From Elusimicrobia bacterium GWB2_63_22 (GTDB lineage: Bacteria; Elusimicrobiota; Elusimicrobia; Elusimicrobiales; UBA9959), in contig MGUA01000032.1 in NCBI GenBank assembly GCA_001799735.1, positions 1 to 60,467 of the forward strand: a DNA stretch of 60,467 nt, in the 5' to 3' direction. Below are positions 32,381-41,211 of the stretch, one piece after another (position 1 is the stretch's first letter; each line of letters starts with the position of its first letter). A program made the translations under genes and the position numbers. The notes beneath the pieces are model-generated. The model did not search any database. It was not told the origin of the DNA and worked only from the letters and a program-made list of their open reading frames with translations.

Positions 32381-32421
32381 TAAAAAAGAAACCCCGGGCC
32401 TGGACCCGGGGTTGTTTTTTT
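32381..32421 (+). terminator. Intrinsic terminator after the papain-like gene
   Basis: AACCCCGGG-CCTGGA-CCCGGGGTT followed by GTTTTTTT, preceded by an A-run. Confidence 0.93.
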
Positions 32422-32453
32422 AGGACAGTCGTATGGACAAACCCTAGCCGGGT

Positions 32454-32671
32454 TTATTTGCCGGCCGGTTTAATGTACTGAATGAAAACATGCCAAGAGT
32501 TGTTGGCCGAGTTGTGGACTCCCCACCCGCTATGCAGGATCACGTAGCCCGCCGCCTCAAGACTGCTGGCTATGTTGGGAACATCCGCCTGCGCGGCCTG
32601 GATGGAAGTGTATAAGGCGTCTCAAATCCCGGTGTCACGCTGTAGAACCCGCACTGGAATTCCGCATCGGG
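32454..32671 (-). pseudogene. Frameshifted gene remnant downstream of the TPR gene
   Basis: Just after the TPR gene stop, the same frame reads PDAEFQCGFYSVTPGFETP; near 32615 a one-base shift is needed to continue YTSIQAAQADVPNIASSLEA, then GYVILHSGWGVHNS, WHVFIQYIKPAGK and a stop at 32454. No start codon precedes either part. The protein-like composition suggests the C-terminal end of a decayed gene; no family recognised. Confidence 0.45.
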
Positions 32672-33730
32672 TCATCGCCCGTTGCGTTTTAAAAATTCCT
32701 TGAATTTGGGCTCGCTTCTGAACTTGGCGAAGGAGGAATCGGTAGCCGGGTTCGGCAGATACGGCTTCCGCTTAGGATTATTGGCGTAGGCCTTTTCCAG
32801 CTCGGCCAGGGCATTGTCCAGCTCGCCCGCTTCACCGTAGGCGCAGGCCTTGTTGTAGTTAAGCTGCGTGTGCGTGGGGAAAAGTGAAATGCCGTAGTCC
32901 AGCGTTTCATGGGCTTTCTTGAAATCGCCCAGGCGGCCGTATGATTCTCCCAGGTTGTCTACAAGGGGGATGAGCATTCTGTCGCTGAGCGTTCTGTTCG
33001 TTTTCTCGCTTTCCAATACTTGCCCCATATTAGCCGCGGCTTTCCTGTAATCACCGCCCATGTAGGCCGTTATTCCGGCCTGCAGCATATTCTGCAGCGG
33101 GGCCCCGGAGTCCCCGGCCTGGGGGGTGGAATCCGCCGCCTGTGGTTCAGCCTCCGCTGCCGGCGGACGGTAGTCCTTTACCAGGCGGATCCTGTTGAGG
33201 AACTTGTTGAGCAGGGGTGCGTCACCGGGCTGATATTCGCTTTTGGAGATATGGAGATCTGCGCAGTAGCCGGGGTGGAATAGGTAAGCGTGGACGGACC
33301 TCTGCTCAAAGACCCCATCATCCTTTACCTGTTCATAGTCGGCCTGCAGGAGCGACATGTCGCGATACTGCATTCTTTTTATGTTTTGGGCGGGGATGGG
33401 AAAGTTTTTTAGTTTTTCCCAGTACAGGTTCCTGCATCCTACGTTGCTCTTTATCTTGTCAGCCTGGGCGGCTGTCAGGCGCTCTATGAAAGCGGACACC
33501 ATTAGGCCGTCGGCGCTCATGTCGGTCTTCATCCTCTGGTTGGCGCCGTTGCCGTACGCTACGTTTTCCATGGGTTCGAGGCCGAACAACTCCGTGTTGA
33601 AAGCCAGCGCCCAGTCGGCGCCCTTCACCGCCAGGTAATACAACCCCTCGGCGTTCCCCGTCTGTGCTTGCGCGGCCGGCAGCAGGCCGAAAAGCATCAC
33701 GGCAAATCCTGTTAAAGTGTTTTTATTCAT
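32672..33730 (-). CDS. Secreted tetratricopeptide-repeat protein
   Basis: 352 residues with a Sec signal (FAVMLFGLLPAAQAQ). The first half is an uncharacterised domain (WALAFNTELFGLEPMENVAY, HAYLFHPGYCADLHISKSEY) with several Cys. After an Ala/Pro/Gln linker near 190-210, the second half has TPR-like helices: LQAGITAYMGGDYRKAAANM, LGESYGRLGDFKKAHETLDY, NKACAYGEAGELDNALAELE. Such repeats mediate protein contacts, here in the periplasm or outside. The remnant directly downstream in the same strand may be the relic of a partner gene. AT-rich promoter-like DNA lies upstream (33780-33800). Confidence 0.8.
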   Translation of the reverse strand: MNKNTLTGFAVMLFGLLPAAQAQTGNAEGLYYLAVKGADWALAFNTELFGLEPMENVAYGNGANQRMKTDMSADGLMVSAFIERLTAAQADKIKSNVGCRNLYWEKLKNFPIPAQNIKRMQYRDMSLLQADYEQVKDDGVFEQRSVHAYLFHPGYCADLHISKSEYQPGDAPLLNKFLNRIRLVKDYRPPAAEAEPQAADSTPQAGDSGAPLQNMLQAGITAYMGGDYRKAAANMGQVLESEKTNRTLSDRMLIPLVDNLGESYGRLGDFKKAHETLDYGISLFPTHTQLNYNKACAYGEAGELDNALAELEKAYANNPKRKPYLPNPATDSSFAKFRSEPKFKEFLKRNGR

Positions 33731-33808
33731 AACCCCGTGTTCCCCCGACTTCTCCCGGCAAAACCCCTATATACGCTCATAATATAAAATATCGTGAATT
33801 CCGTGAAT

Positions 33809-33858
33809 TCCGGGGACACAATACTTAATTCAACAGAATTAAGTATTGTGTCCCCGGA
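33809..33858. repeat. Perfect 23-bp palindrome, copy 1
   Basis: Arms TCCGGGGACACAATACTTAA+TTC with loop AACA. An identical element with the reverse-complement loop TGTT occurs at 34949-35004, so the two copies are in opposite orientation, flanking the REC-PAS gene. It resembles REP-type or miniature mobile palindromes. Confidence 0.93.
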
Positions 33859-33868
33859 TTCCAGCCGC

Positions 33869-33907
33869 AAAAAATAAGCCCCGGGGAGGCCCGGGGTTTA
33901 TTTTTTT
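33869..33907. terminator. Bidirectional terminator after the REC-PAS gene
   Basis: CCCCGGG-GAGG-CCCGGGG with A- and T-runs on both sides. The remaining bases up to 33999 show nothing I can name. Confidence 0.9.
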
Positions 33908-33999
33908 ATCCTGTGACCTTTCAGGGCCGCGACGGGCGTAACGCCGTTGATGAGTTCGGGGATGCGCGATAAGGAGGGTGCCGCCGGAACCGGGCTGTA

Positions 34000-34830
34000 T
34001 TATTCGTACGTAAGCCGGGGGGTGAAGCGCGAAAGGTCAAAAGGAAAGACCCGGCCCCGCATGTCCGCGGGTTCGGGCTGAGCCGGCACAAAAATGCCCT
34101 GCAGGTAAACGACTTCCCCGTTTATTTTTCTGGGGTGGAAAGAGCCCTTCACTGTCAGCCGTGTTCCCTGCGCGGAGACGAAGACTATCTCCGAGTCTGG
34201 AGCTTCCTTACCCTTCAGAGCCGTCACCATGTCCAGCATAAAGCCGTGGCGGGCCTCTTCCGCGGGCAGCAGAGCCGCGACGAAAGCAGGTGCGTCGCTG
34301 AAACCGCGGCCTGTGGCCGCCTTGAAGGCGGGGTTGGCTTCTATTATCCAGCCGTCCGGGGAAACCAGGAAGATCAGGTCGGAAGAGGCCATGAATAATT
34401 CCCTGTAGCGGGCCTCGCTTTCCGCCAGGCCCCGGACGGCCTCCTTCAGGTCCAGTTCCTTTTCATGTTCGTTGATGGCCGCGGCGAGTGCGGCCGGCAG
34501 CCGCGCCACCCTGTCCTTTAAAATATAATCCTCGGCCCCCATTTTCAGCAGGTCCACGGCCGTATCGTCGCTGAGCACGCCCGTGAGCAGTATCAGCGGC
34601 AGTCCCGGGGCCAGCCGCGCGCGGGCCCTCAGCACATCCCTGGCGTTGAAGCCTTCCAGGTTGAAGTCGGAAAGGATGATATCGAACGGTTCTTCTTTAA
34701 GAAGGCGCTCTATTTCGGCAAGGCTGGCCGTGACGGTCACTTCGTATTGGGGCGCGGCCCTCTGCAGGGTCTTGATGATGACAGCCGCGTAATCGCGGGA
34801 GTCCTCTACATAGAGTATCCTTTTAGGCAT
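34000..34830 (-). CDS. Receiver-PAS response regulator without output domain
   Basis: 276 residues. Residues 1-120 form a receiver domain: ILYVEDSRDY (acidic pair), IILSDFNLEGFN (phospho-Asp), LILLTG and EDYILKDR (conserved Lys). A helical linker NEHEKELDLKEAVRGL leads to a PAS domain from about 140 (ARYRELFMASSDLIFLVSPD, GWIIEANPAFKAATG). The protein stops after the PAS domain (RFTPRLTYE) with no kinase, GGDEF or DNA-binding part, so it probably acts by protein contact. It lies between two inverted copies of the same palindrome and stands alone, which suggests it may have moved as a unit. Confidence 0.92.
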   Translation of the reverse strand: MPKRILYVEDSRDYAAVIIKTLQRAAPQYEVTVTASLAEIERLLKEEPFDIILSDFNLEGFNARDVLRARARLAPGLPLILLTGVLSDDTAVDLLKMGAEDYILKDRVARLPAALAAAINEHEKELDLKEAVRGLAESEARYRELFMASSDLIFLVSPDGWIIEANPAFKAATGRGFSDAPAFVAALLPAEEARHGFMLDMVTALKGKEAPDSEIVFVSAQGTRLTVKGSFHPRKINGEVVYLQGIFVPAQPEPADMRGRVFPFDLSRFTPRLTYE

Positions 34831-34948
34831 ATGGCTCGCATTCCCGTCCCCGGCTGGCCGTCCAGGTTTTAGTCTTACGCATAGTATATTAGTGCAGGGT
34901 AACGGATAGTTCAGGTCAAGTTCAGATTATCCTCAAATCTGGCGCATG

Positions 34949-35004
34949 AATTCCGGGGACACAATACTTAATTCTGTTGAATTAAGTATTGTGTCCCCGG
35001 AATT
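34949..35004. repeat. Perfect 26-bp palindrome, copy 2 (inverted relative to copy 1)
   Basis: Left arm 34949-34974, loop TGTT, right arm 34979-35004; the core GGGGACACAATACTTAATTC is shared with copy 1. Its stem extends three bases further (AAT/ATT). Confidence 0.93.
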
Positions 35005-35038
35005 AAAAAACCCCGGGGAGGCCCGGGGTTCTTTTTTT
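35005..35038. terminator. Terminator after aclA
   Basis: CCCCGGG-GAGG-CCCGGGG flanked by A6 and T7, directly adjoining palindrome copy 2. The hairpin core is identical to that at 33879-33896. Confidence 0.9.
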
Positions 35039-35052
35039 GCTGCGGGGGACGG

Positions 35053-36882
35053 TTACAGGTCCGTCATGTAGGCTATCTCGTCGTACGGGGTGCGGTACAG
35101 GGGCTGCTTCAGGCGCTTCTGGTCGAAGATGTGGCCGAAGATGCCGATGGAGCGGCCCACCACGAACAGGGCGTTGAGGCAGCCCATGTTGACGATGTTG
35201 TCTATCTCGTCCTTGGTGAACGAGCCGGCGCTGGTGAGCATGTCCACGAAGCAGATGCCGATGCAGCCGTCCACGTTGAGGATGAGGTTGCCCTTCTTGG
35301 CGGTGGTCAGCTGCTCAACTTCCAGCGCGTAGTCCAGCAGCGCGGTCTTCTTGAAGTTCTTCTTGCAGAAGGCCTTCAGCTGGGTCACGCGCATGTCGGG
35401 GTTGGTGAGGCTTTTTACCTTGTGGCCGATGCCGGGGATGTTGATGCCCTTGGCCTTCATGTCCTTAATGAACTGCTCGGGCGTAAGGCCGGCGTCGTAG
35501 GCGCGCTTGAAGTGCTGCGCCGCGCCGTCTATGGCGCCGCCGAAGCGCGGGCCGATGGTGAGCAGGCCCGAAGCCAGCGACGAGATGATGTCCTTGCCGG
35601 CGCGGGCCGCCACTATGGCGTTATGCGCGCCGCTCACTGCGGGGCCGTGGTCGGCGGTCAGCATCAGCGCGGTCTCCAGGAACTTCCGACCGTAATCCGG
35701 CAGGTCGCGGCGGAACCAGAGCAGGCCTATCACGCCGCCGATGCCCATATTGCTCTCGAGCACTTTGGAGATCGGGATGTTCAGGTATTCCAGCTCTTCC
35801 TTCTTCTCGTTGGAGATGGTGTTGATGAAGGTGGTGGCCTTGCGGATCTTCCCTTCTTTCATGGCCTGGGCGAAGTCCATCGGCAGCGCCGGGGCAGCTA
35901 CTTCGGCCGCGGGCTTGATGGCGCCTTTCTTCACCAGCTTTTCATACGTCTCGTTGATCTTCACGCCGTAGTCGTCGAAAGAATCCGGCACAACCGCGCC
36001 GGCGGCTTTCAGCGCGGCGTTCTTGGCGTCGGCGGTCTCCAGGTCGGAGCCGGCCTTGGCGCCGGCGTGGCCGAACTGCACGCCCGCGGGGAACATCTTG
36101 GAGCAGGTGCCGGTCACCCAGATGACCAGCGGCTTCTTTATCTGTTTGGCCTTGAGGGCCTCCACTATGCGCAGCTCCTCAGTGCCGCCTATCTCGCCCA
36201 GCGCCACTATCATCTTAACGGCCGGGATGGCTTCGTAGCGCAGGATGTGTTCCAGCAGGGTGGAGCCGGGGTAGGCGTCGCCGCCTATGGCGATGCCCTC
36301 GTAGAGGCCGTCGGTGTTGCGGGCTATGATGTTGTAGCACTCGTTGGACAGGCCGCCGGACTTGGACACGAACCCGACGGAGCCGGGCCGGTGCAGCTTG
36401 GATTCCACTATGTTCTCGTAGGTGCCGGCGGTGTTGGCTATTTTAAAGCAGCCGGCCTTGATGCCGCCCACGGTGGCCGGCCCGATGACCATTTTGTCGA
36501 GCTTCTTGGCGGTGGCGGCCAGGATGCGCGCGCGGCGCTCCGGCACGCCCTCGGCGATCACGCACACGGTGCGGATGTTGGGGTTGTTGAGCGCCTCCAT
36601 GGAACTGTCGAAGGCGGAGCGGTACGAGGCGAAGTTAACCACTACGTCGGCCTTGGGGTGCCGCGTGGAGGCGGCGGCGAGGCTCTTGTACATCGGCAGC
36701 AGGATCTCGCCCTTGCCGAAGAAGACCTTATGCACGCCTTCGCTGCCGGGGTTAACGATGGCCGCCACCGACGGGACCTTGCGGCCGGCCGCGTAGTCGA
36801 AGTCCAGCATGCGCTGGATGGCGTTAACGTGGTAGCCGTAAACTATAGAGGTGGTATCTTTGGTGAAAAGCTCGGGTTTCAT
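35053..36882 (-). CDS. aclA: ATP-citrate lyase, large subunit (AclA type)
   Basis: 609 residues, matching the 608-residue AclA of green sulfur bacteria. The N-terminal half is succinyl-CoA-synthetase-alpha-like with GSVGFVSKSGGLSNE and the phosphorylated His in AGVQFGHAGAKAGSD. The C-terminal half is citrate-synthase-like with GPAVSGAHNAIV, GPRFGGAIDGAA, IPGIGHKVKSLTNPD and NVDGCIG, which hold the catalytic His and Asp of citryl-CoA lyase. With AclB it converts citrate, ATP and CoA to acetyl-CoA, oxaloacetate, ADP and phosphate. Its ATG overlaps the aclB stop (TAATG). In bacteria this enzyme is the hallmark of the reductive TCA cycle. Confidence 0.95.
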   Translation of the reverse strand: MKPELFTKDTTSIVYGYHVNAIQRMLDFDYAAGRKVPSVAAIVNPGSEGVHKVFFGKGEILLPMYKSLAAASTRHPKADVVVNFASYRSAFDSSMEALNNPNIRTVCVIAEGVPERRARILAATAKKLDKMVIGPATVGGIKAGCFKIANTAGTYENIVESKLHRPGSVGFVSKSGGLSNECYNIIARNTDGLYEGIAIGGDAYPGSTLLEHILRYEAIPAVKMIVALGEIGGTEELRIVEALKAKQIKKPLVIWVTGTCSKMFPAGVQFGHAGAKAGSDLETADAKNAALKAAGAVVPDSFDDYGVKINETYEKLVKKGAIKPAAEVAAPALPMDFAQAMKEGKIRKATTFINTISNEKKEELEYLNIPISKVLESNMGIGGVIGLLWFRRDLPDYGRKFLETALMLTADHGPAVSGAHNAIVAARAGKDIISSLASGLLTIGPRFGGAIDGAAQHFKRAYDAGLTPEQFIKDMKAKGINIPGIGHKVKSLTNPDMRVTQLKAFCKKNFKKTALLDYALEVEQLTTAKKGNLILNVDGCIGICFVDMLTSAGSFTKDEIDNIVNMGCLNALFVVGRSIGIFGHIFDQKRLKQPLYRTPYDEIAYMTDL

Positions 36883-38189
36883 TATTTTTTGCCTCCTACG
36901 CGCTGCGGTCTGCAGGTATTGGCGGGTTCGGGCTTGAGCGCCATGGAAACCACGGCGGTCATGTGGGTCTCGGGGCCGTACACTTCTATCGGCACGCCCA
37001 GGGTTTCTCCCAGTTTGCGCATGTTGGCCAGGCCTTCCTTGTAGTTGGGGCCGCCGCGGCGCACGTAGATCTTAACTTTGCCTTCCACCAGCTTGGCCTT
37101 GTACTCGGTTAGGGCCTTGATAATGCCCTTAAAGGTTTTGGCCACGTCGGTGAAGTTGGCGATGCCGCCGCCGATGATGAGTACCTTGCCCTTCGGGTCC
37201 TTCTTGCGGGTCATCAGGTCCAGGATGGTCCTGGCGTACTGGTAGGTGTCCTGGGCGGACGGGTCGCCGGAGTATTCGCCGTAGTTGGCCAGGTCCTTGG
37301 AGAAGCCCAGGTCGCAGACGGTATCGGCGTAGATCACCGAAGCGCCGCCGCCGGCCACCATGTTCCACACGCGGCCCTCGGGATTAAGCATGGTGAGCTT
37401 AAGGCTGGCGCCGGTGCCTTCGTCCACGGTGCGGATGAATTCCTCTTCCTTGGTGAGGTGCTGGCCGAACGAGGAGGGGAACTCCAGGTCGCCCCAGACC
37501 TTGGTGCATTCAAAGGCCGCGGTGTCGTCCACGCGGGCCACCAGGTCCAGCGGCACTATCTCGTCGCCGAGGAAGGTGAACGGGTTGATCTCGAGATACG
37601 TGAAGTGGCCCTCGGCGTACACTTTGTACAGCGCGCGCACGAACTGCTCTATCTGCGCCTTACGCTTGCCGAACTCGGGCATGTTGAGCTTTACGTCGTC
37701 GATGGAGGAGAGCACCGGGATCTGGGTCTCTTTTACTTTCTCCCAGTTCTCTTCCACGTAGATGCCGCCCTTGTTGGAGAGATACACCGTGTCGTAGTCG
37801 CGGTAGGCGCGGATGGCCACGTAGCACTCTTCGGCGTCCTCTTTATGCGGGGTGAACGGCTCTATCATGAAGGTGTTCAGCTCGCCGGTGGTCTTGCCCA
37901 CGGTGACGGTCTTGTTCATCCGGTCGGCGATCCACTTTGAAGCTGTTTTCCAGTCGGCGTTCAGGCACAGCAGGCCGTGCTTGCCGCGCTTGCCGAACAG
38001 CTGGTCGGGCTTGGCCACCAGTCTCTCCTTGAGCAGCCAGGGGTGGTCCTTTACCAGCTGCTTCAAGTCGGTGTCCGGCTGCACCAGCGCCAGCTTGGCC
38101 GACTTGCCCTTGAAGGACGGGATGGACTTGGCCAGCCCGTCGAAAAGTATCTTCTTGCCTTCGTATTCCCTTATGCCTCGTTGTGCCAT
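36882..38189 (-). CDS. aclB: ATP-citrate lyase, small ATP-grasp subunit (AclB type)
   Basis: 435 residues. MAQRGIREYEGKKIL begins as in AclB/ACLY N-termini; LVAKPDQLFGKRGKHGLLCL is the ATP-grasp nucleotide region, TYLEINPFTF the metal-binding Glu/Asn segment and VWNMVAGGGASVIYADT the citrate-binding region typical of the family. The C-terminal domain (VLIIGGGIANFTDVAKTFKG, VYVRRGGPNYKEGL-like) is the succinyl-CoA-synthetase-like lobe. The start is the ATG at 38189; longer reading upstream would overlap aconitase. It lies 11 bases after acn and overlaps aclA by one base, a clear operon. Confidence 0.94.
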   Translation of the reverse strand: MAQRGIREYEGKKILFDGLAKSIPSFKGKSAKLALVQPDTDLKQLVKDHPWLLKERLVAKPDQLFGKRGKHGLLCLNADWKTASKWIADRMNKTVTVGKTTGELNTFMIEPFTPHKEDAEECYVAIRAYRDYDTVYLSNKGGIYVEENWEKVKETQIPVLSSIDDVKLNMPEFGKRKAQIEQFVRALYKVYAEGHFTYLEINPFTFLGDEIVPLDLVARVDDTAAFECTKVWGDLEFPSSFGQHLTKEEEFIRTVDEGTGASLKLTMLNPEGRVWNMVAGGGASVIYADTVCDLGFSKDLANYGEYSGDPSAQDTYQYARTILDLMTRKKDPKGKVLIIGGGIANFTDVAKTFKGIIKALTEYKAKLVEGKVKIYVRRGGPNYKEGLANMRKLGETLGVPIEVYGPETHMTAVVSMALKPEPANTCRPQRVGGKK

Positions 38190-38200
38190 GGTGTTTTCCT

Positions 38201-40135
38201 TTATTTGCCGGTAGTGTGGTTCAGCAGGCCGCCCGCCGTGAGGATGGCCCTCTGGCGCCCGGACAGGGCGCAGACGCATTCTATGGAGGCGCCGGTGCGC
38301 TCGTTCTTCAGGATGACGGGCCGGCCCTCGGCTATGGCTCCGCGCCAGTCGCCGCAGGAGAGCTTGTCTCCGGCCTTGATCGTCTCGTAGTCCGCCAGGT
38401 TCTTGAACGTCAGCGGGGCTATGCCGAAGTTTATCAGGTTGGCCGCGTGGATGCGCTCGAAAGACTTGGCCGCCACGGCTTTCACGCCGAGATACATGGG
38501 GCACATGGCCGCATGCTCGCGGCTGGAACCCTGGCCGTAGGAGTCGCCGGCCACAATGATGTTGTGGCTGCCGGCGGCTTTGCTGTCCATGCAGCGCTGG
38601 TAGAACGCGGGGTCCACGTTCTCGAACACGTACTTGGCGTAAGCCGGCACGTTGGAGCGGTACTTCAGCCGCGCGCCGGCGGGCATGATGTGGTCGGTGG
38701 TGATCTTGTCGCCCACGTGTATCATCACCGCGCCCTTAAGGGCCTCGGGCATCCGGTCGTTCTTGGGCGGCTCGCCGATGTTGGGGCCGCGGAAAACTTC
38801 CGTGCCCTTAAGCTCGGCCGACGGCTTTATGAACATAGAATCGTCCAGCAGGAAGGCGGCCGGTTCTTTTACGGCGGGGAACGGTATGCCGGCTTTGCGG
38901 GGGTCGGTGAACTTGCCGGTAACGGCGGCCACCGCTGCCACCTCGGGGCTCACCAGGTACACCTGCGCGTCCTTGGTGCCGCTGCGGGCCTCGAAGTTGC
39001 GGTTGGAGGTGCGCAGGGAGACGCCGCCGCTCTTGGGGGAGAAGTGGTTGCCTATGCAGAAGCCGCAGGCGCTCTCCAGGATGCGGGCGCCGGCGTCGAG
39101 CAGGCTGGTGAGGCCGCCTTTGCGGGACATCATCTGCAGCACCTGGCGGGAGCCGGGCGCTACGCCCAGGCTCACCGTCGGGACCACCTTGCGGCCCTTA
39201 AGGATCCCGGCCACAGTCATCATGTCGCGGAAGGAGGAGTTGGTGCAGGAGCCGATGCAGACCTGGTCCACGGCCAGGCCTTCCAGCTCGGAGATCTTCT
39301 TAACAATGCCGGGGCTGTGCGGGCAGGCGGCCATGGGCTCTACCGTAGAGAGGTCGAGGTCTATCACGCGGTCGTACCGGGCGCCGCGGTCGGCCTTCAG
39401 TTCGCTCCAGTCGGCCTCGCGGCCCTGGGCCTTCATGAATTTTTTGGTGATAGTGTCGGAGGGGAACACCGAACAGGTGACGCCCATCTCGGCGCCCATG
39501 TTGGCGATGGTGGCGCGCTGCGGCACGGAAAGCTTCTTCACGCCGGGGCCGCCGTATTCCAGCATCACGCCCACGTTGCCCTTGGTGGTGAGCAGCTCCA
39601 GCATCTTCAGCACTACGTCCTTGGCGGTGGCCCAGGGCTGCAGTTCGCCGGAGAGTTTTACGAGGTAAACCTTGGGGGCTGCGGTGTAGAACAGGCCGCC
39701 GCCCATGGCCACGGCCACGTCCAGGCCGCCGGCGCCGATAGCCACCTGGCCTATGCCGCCGCCGGTGGGGGTGTGGGAGTCGGAACCCAGCAGCGTGGTG
39801 CCGGGCTTGCCGAAGCGCTCCAGGTGCACCTGGTGGCAGATGCCGTTGCCGGGGCGGGAGTACACCACGCCGTACCGGGCGGCCACGGTGGCCAGGTATT
39901 TATGGTCGTCGGAATTTTCAAAGCCGACCTGCACGGTGTTGTGGTCGACGTAGGAGACCGAGAGGTCGGTCTTTATTTCTTTCAGGCCCATCGCCTCGAA
40001 CTGCAGGTAGGCCATAGTGCCCGTCGCGTCCTGCGTGAGGGTCTGGTCTATGCGGATGCCGATTTCCTGACCTTTTACGAATTCGCCTTCTTTGAGGTGT
40101 GAAGTGAGGATCTTTTCAACGATGTTTTGCGCCAT
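38201..40135 (-). CDS. acnA: Aconitate hydratase, Aquifex-type
   Basis: 644 residues, shorter than the 890-residue AcnA of proteobacteria and like the aconitases of Aquifex and many anaerobes. LLGSDSHTPTGGGIGQ, VCIGSCTNSSF and ESACGFCIGN supply the three Cys ligands of the [4Fe-4S] cluster; GDSYGQGSSREHAAM in the swivel domain holds the catalytic Ser/Arg. It interconverts citrate and isocitrate. The ATG at 40135 has AAGGAG upstream; an in-frame ATG at 40162 lacks one. It is first in the acn-aclB-aclA operon, so in the reductive direction its product citrate is the substrate of the lyase. Confidence 0.95.
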   Translation of the reverse strand: MAQNIVEKILTSHLKEGEFVKGQEIGIRIDQTLTQDATGTMAYLQFEAMGLKEIKTDLSVSYVDHNTVQVGFENSDDHKYLATVAARYGVVYSRPGNGICHQVHLERFGKPGTTLLGSDSHTPTGGGIGQVAIGAGGLDVAVAMGGGLFYTAAPKVYLVKLSGELQPWATAKDVVLKMLELLTTKGNVGVMLEYGGPGVKKLSVPQRATIANMGAEMGVTCSVFPSDTITKKFMKAQGREADWSELKADRGARYDRVIDLDLSTVEPMAACPHSPGIVKKISELEGLAVDQVCIGSCTNSSFRDMMTVAGILKGRKVVPTVSLGVAPGSRQVLQMMSRKGGLTSLLDAGARILESACGFCIGNHFSPKSGGVSLRTSNRNFEARSGTKDAQVYLVSPEVAAVAAVTGKFTDPRKAGIPFPAVKEPAAFLLDDSMFIKPSAELKGTEVFRGPNIGEPPKNDRMPEALKGAVMIHVGDKITTDHIMPAGARLKYRSNVPAYAKYVFENVDPAFYQRCMDSKAAGSHNIIVAGDSYGQGSSREHAAMCPMYLGVKAVAAKSFERIHAANLINFGIAPLTFKNLADYETIKAGDKLSCGDWRGAIAEGRPVILKNERTGASIECVCALSGRQRAILTAGGLLNHTTGK

Positions 40136-40220
40136 GGTCACGCTCCTTGGAAGTCTTTGCAAAAGCCGTTAGGGGCCCGGCCGGTGTATATATTCTCTCA
40201 TAATTAAAAGATATTTGCAC

Positions 40221-40249
40221 TTGACGGCTGTCAGTATCGCCGTTAATAC
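40221..40249 (+). promoter_or_regulatory. Sigma-70-like promoter upstream of the EamA gene
   Basis: TTGACG, 17 bp, TAATAC. A second TATAAT at 40292-40297 lies only six bases before the ATG and could start a leaderless transcript. Confidence 0.6.
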
Positions 40250-40303
40250 TTAACGCCGCGCGCCCCGGGCCGGTTTTTAGCGCCTTTAAGGTATAATTTC
40301 AGC

Positions 40304-41203
40304 ATGGACAAGCGTACCCCGCGCGCCAAGCTCTGGTCCGACATCGGGCTCTTCTATTGCGCCGCCATCTGGGGGTCCACTTTCATAGTCACCAAGGGCG
40401 CGCTGGACTCCGTGGACCCGGTGGTGATGGTCGGCATCCGTTTTATCATCTCGGCCGCCCTGCTGCTGCCCTGGGTGCTCAAGCGCCGGGACAAGACCCT
40501 GCACATGCGGGAGGGTTTCTACCTGTCCCTGTTCCTGGCCACGCTTTATATTACCCAGACCGTGGGCCTGGTCTACACCTCGGCCTCCAATTCCGGCTTC
40601 ATCACCGGCCTGTTCATCATCTTCATCCCGGTCTTCATGTACCTGTTCCGGCGGCAGAAGCCTACCCGGCTGCAGGGCGCGTCGGCCGCGCTGGCCATAG
40701 CCGGCATGTGGCTGCTCACCGGCGGCGTCAGCGGCTTCAACGTGGGCGACGCGCTCACGCTGGTGGCGGCGGCCGCCTATTCCGCCCACCTTATCTTCAC
40801 CGACAAGTACGTCAAGGCGGAGGCCGACCCGGTGCTGCTGGTCTTCCACCAGTTCTGGATGGTCGCGGCCGTCTCCTTCGCCCTCGCCCTGCTGCGCGGC
40901 TCGTCGCTGGCGGTGGCCGGGGTCAACGCCTGGGGCGTCATCATCTTCCTGGCCGTCTTCCCCACGCTCACGGCCTTCTTTATACAGATGCTGGCGCAGC
41001 GGCACTCGGAGCCTTTTAAGGTTGGTATAATCTTTACGTTGGAGCCCGTGTTCGCGGCGCTGTTCGCGTGGACCTGGGGCGGGGAGGAGTTCGTCCCCGT
41101 AAAGGCCGCCGGCGGCCTGCTGATAGTCTCCGGCATGATCATAGGCGAGCTTTCCAAGCTTAATTTCAGAAGGGCGGCGAAGAAAGAAGTGCTGCCGGTT
41201 TAG
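40304..41203 (+). CDS. EamA/DMT family transporter
   Basis: 299 residues with about ten transmembrane helices in two EamA repeats. The first begins YCAAIWGSTFIVTKGALDSV, the second GDALTLVAAAAYSAHLIFTD; LYITQTVGLVYTSASNSGFI and PTLTAFFIQMLAQRHSEP are the usual DMT signatures. The family exports amino acids or other metabolites; the substrate cannot be told from sequence. No good Shine-Dalgarno precedes the ATG. It is eight bases from the PLD-family gene and may be co-transcribed with it. Confidence 0.92.
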   Translation: MDKRTPRAKLWSDIGLFYCAAIWGSTFIVTKGALDSVDPVVMVGIRFIISAALLLPWVLKRRDKTLHMREGFYLSLFLATLYITQTVGLVYTSASNSGFITGLFIIFIPVFMYLFRRQKPTRLQGASAALAIAGMWLLTGGVSGFNVGDALTLVAAAAYSAHLIFTDKYVKAEADPVLLVFHQFWMVAAVSFALALLRGSSLAVAGVNAWGVIIFLAVFPTLTAFFIQMLAQRHSEPFKVGIIFTLEPVFAALFAWTWGGEEFVPVKAAGGLLIVSGMIIGELSKLNFRRAAKKEVLPV

Positions 41204-41211
41204 GGGGAAAA

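Noticed and set aside
33879-35028. Identical hairpin cores CCCCGGGGAGGCCCGGGG at 33879 and 35011 as a mobile repeat
   Set aside because: Each has the T-run of an intrinsic terminator and a similar hairpin with another loop occurs at 32390; they are better read as terminators, although a shared duplication with the adjacent palindrome cannot be excluded.
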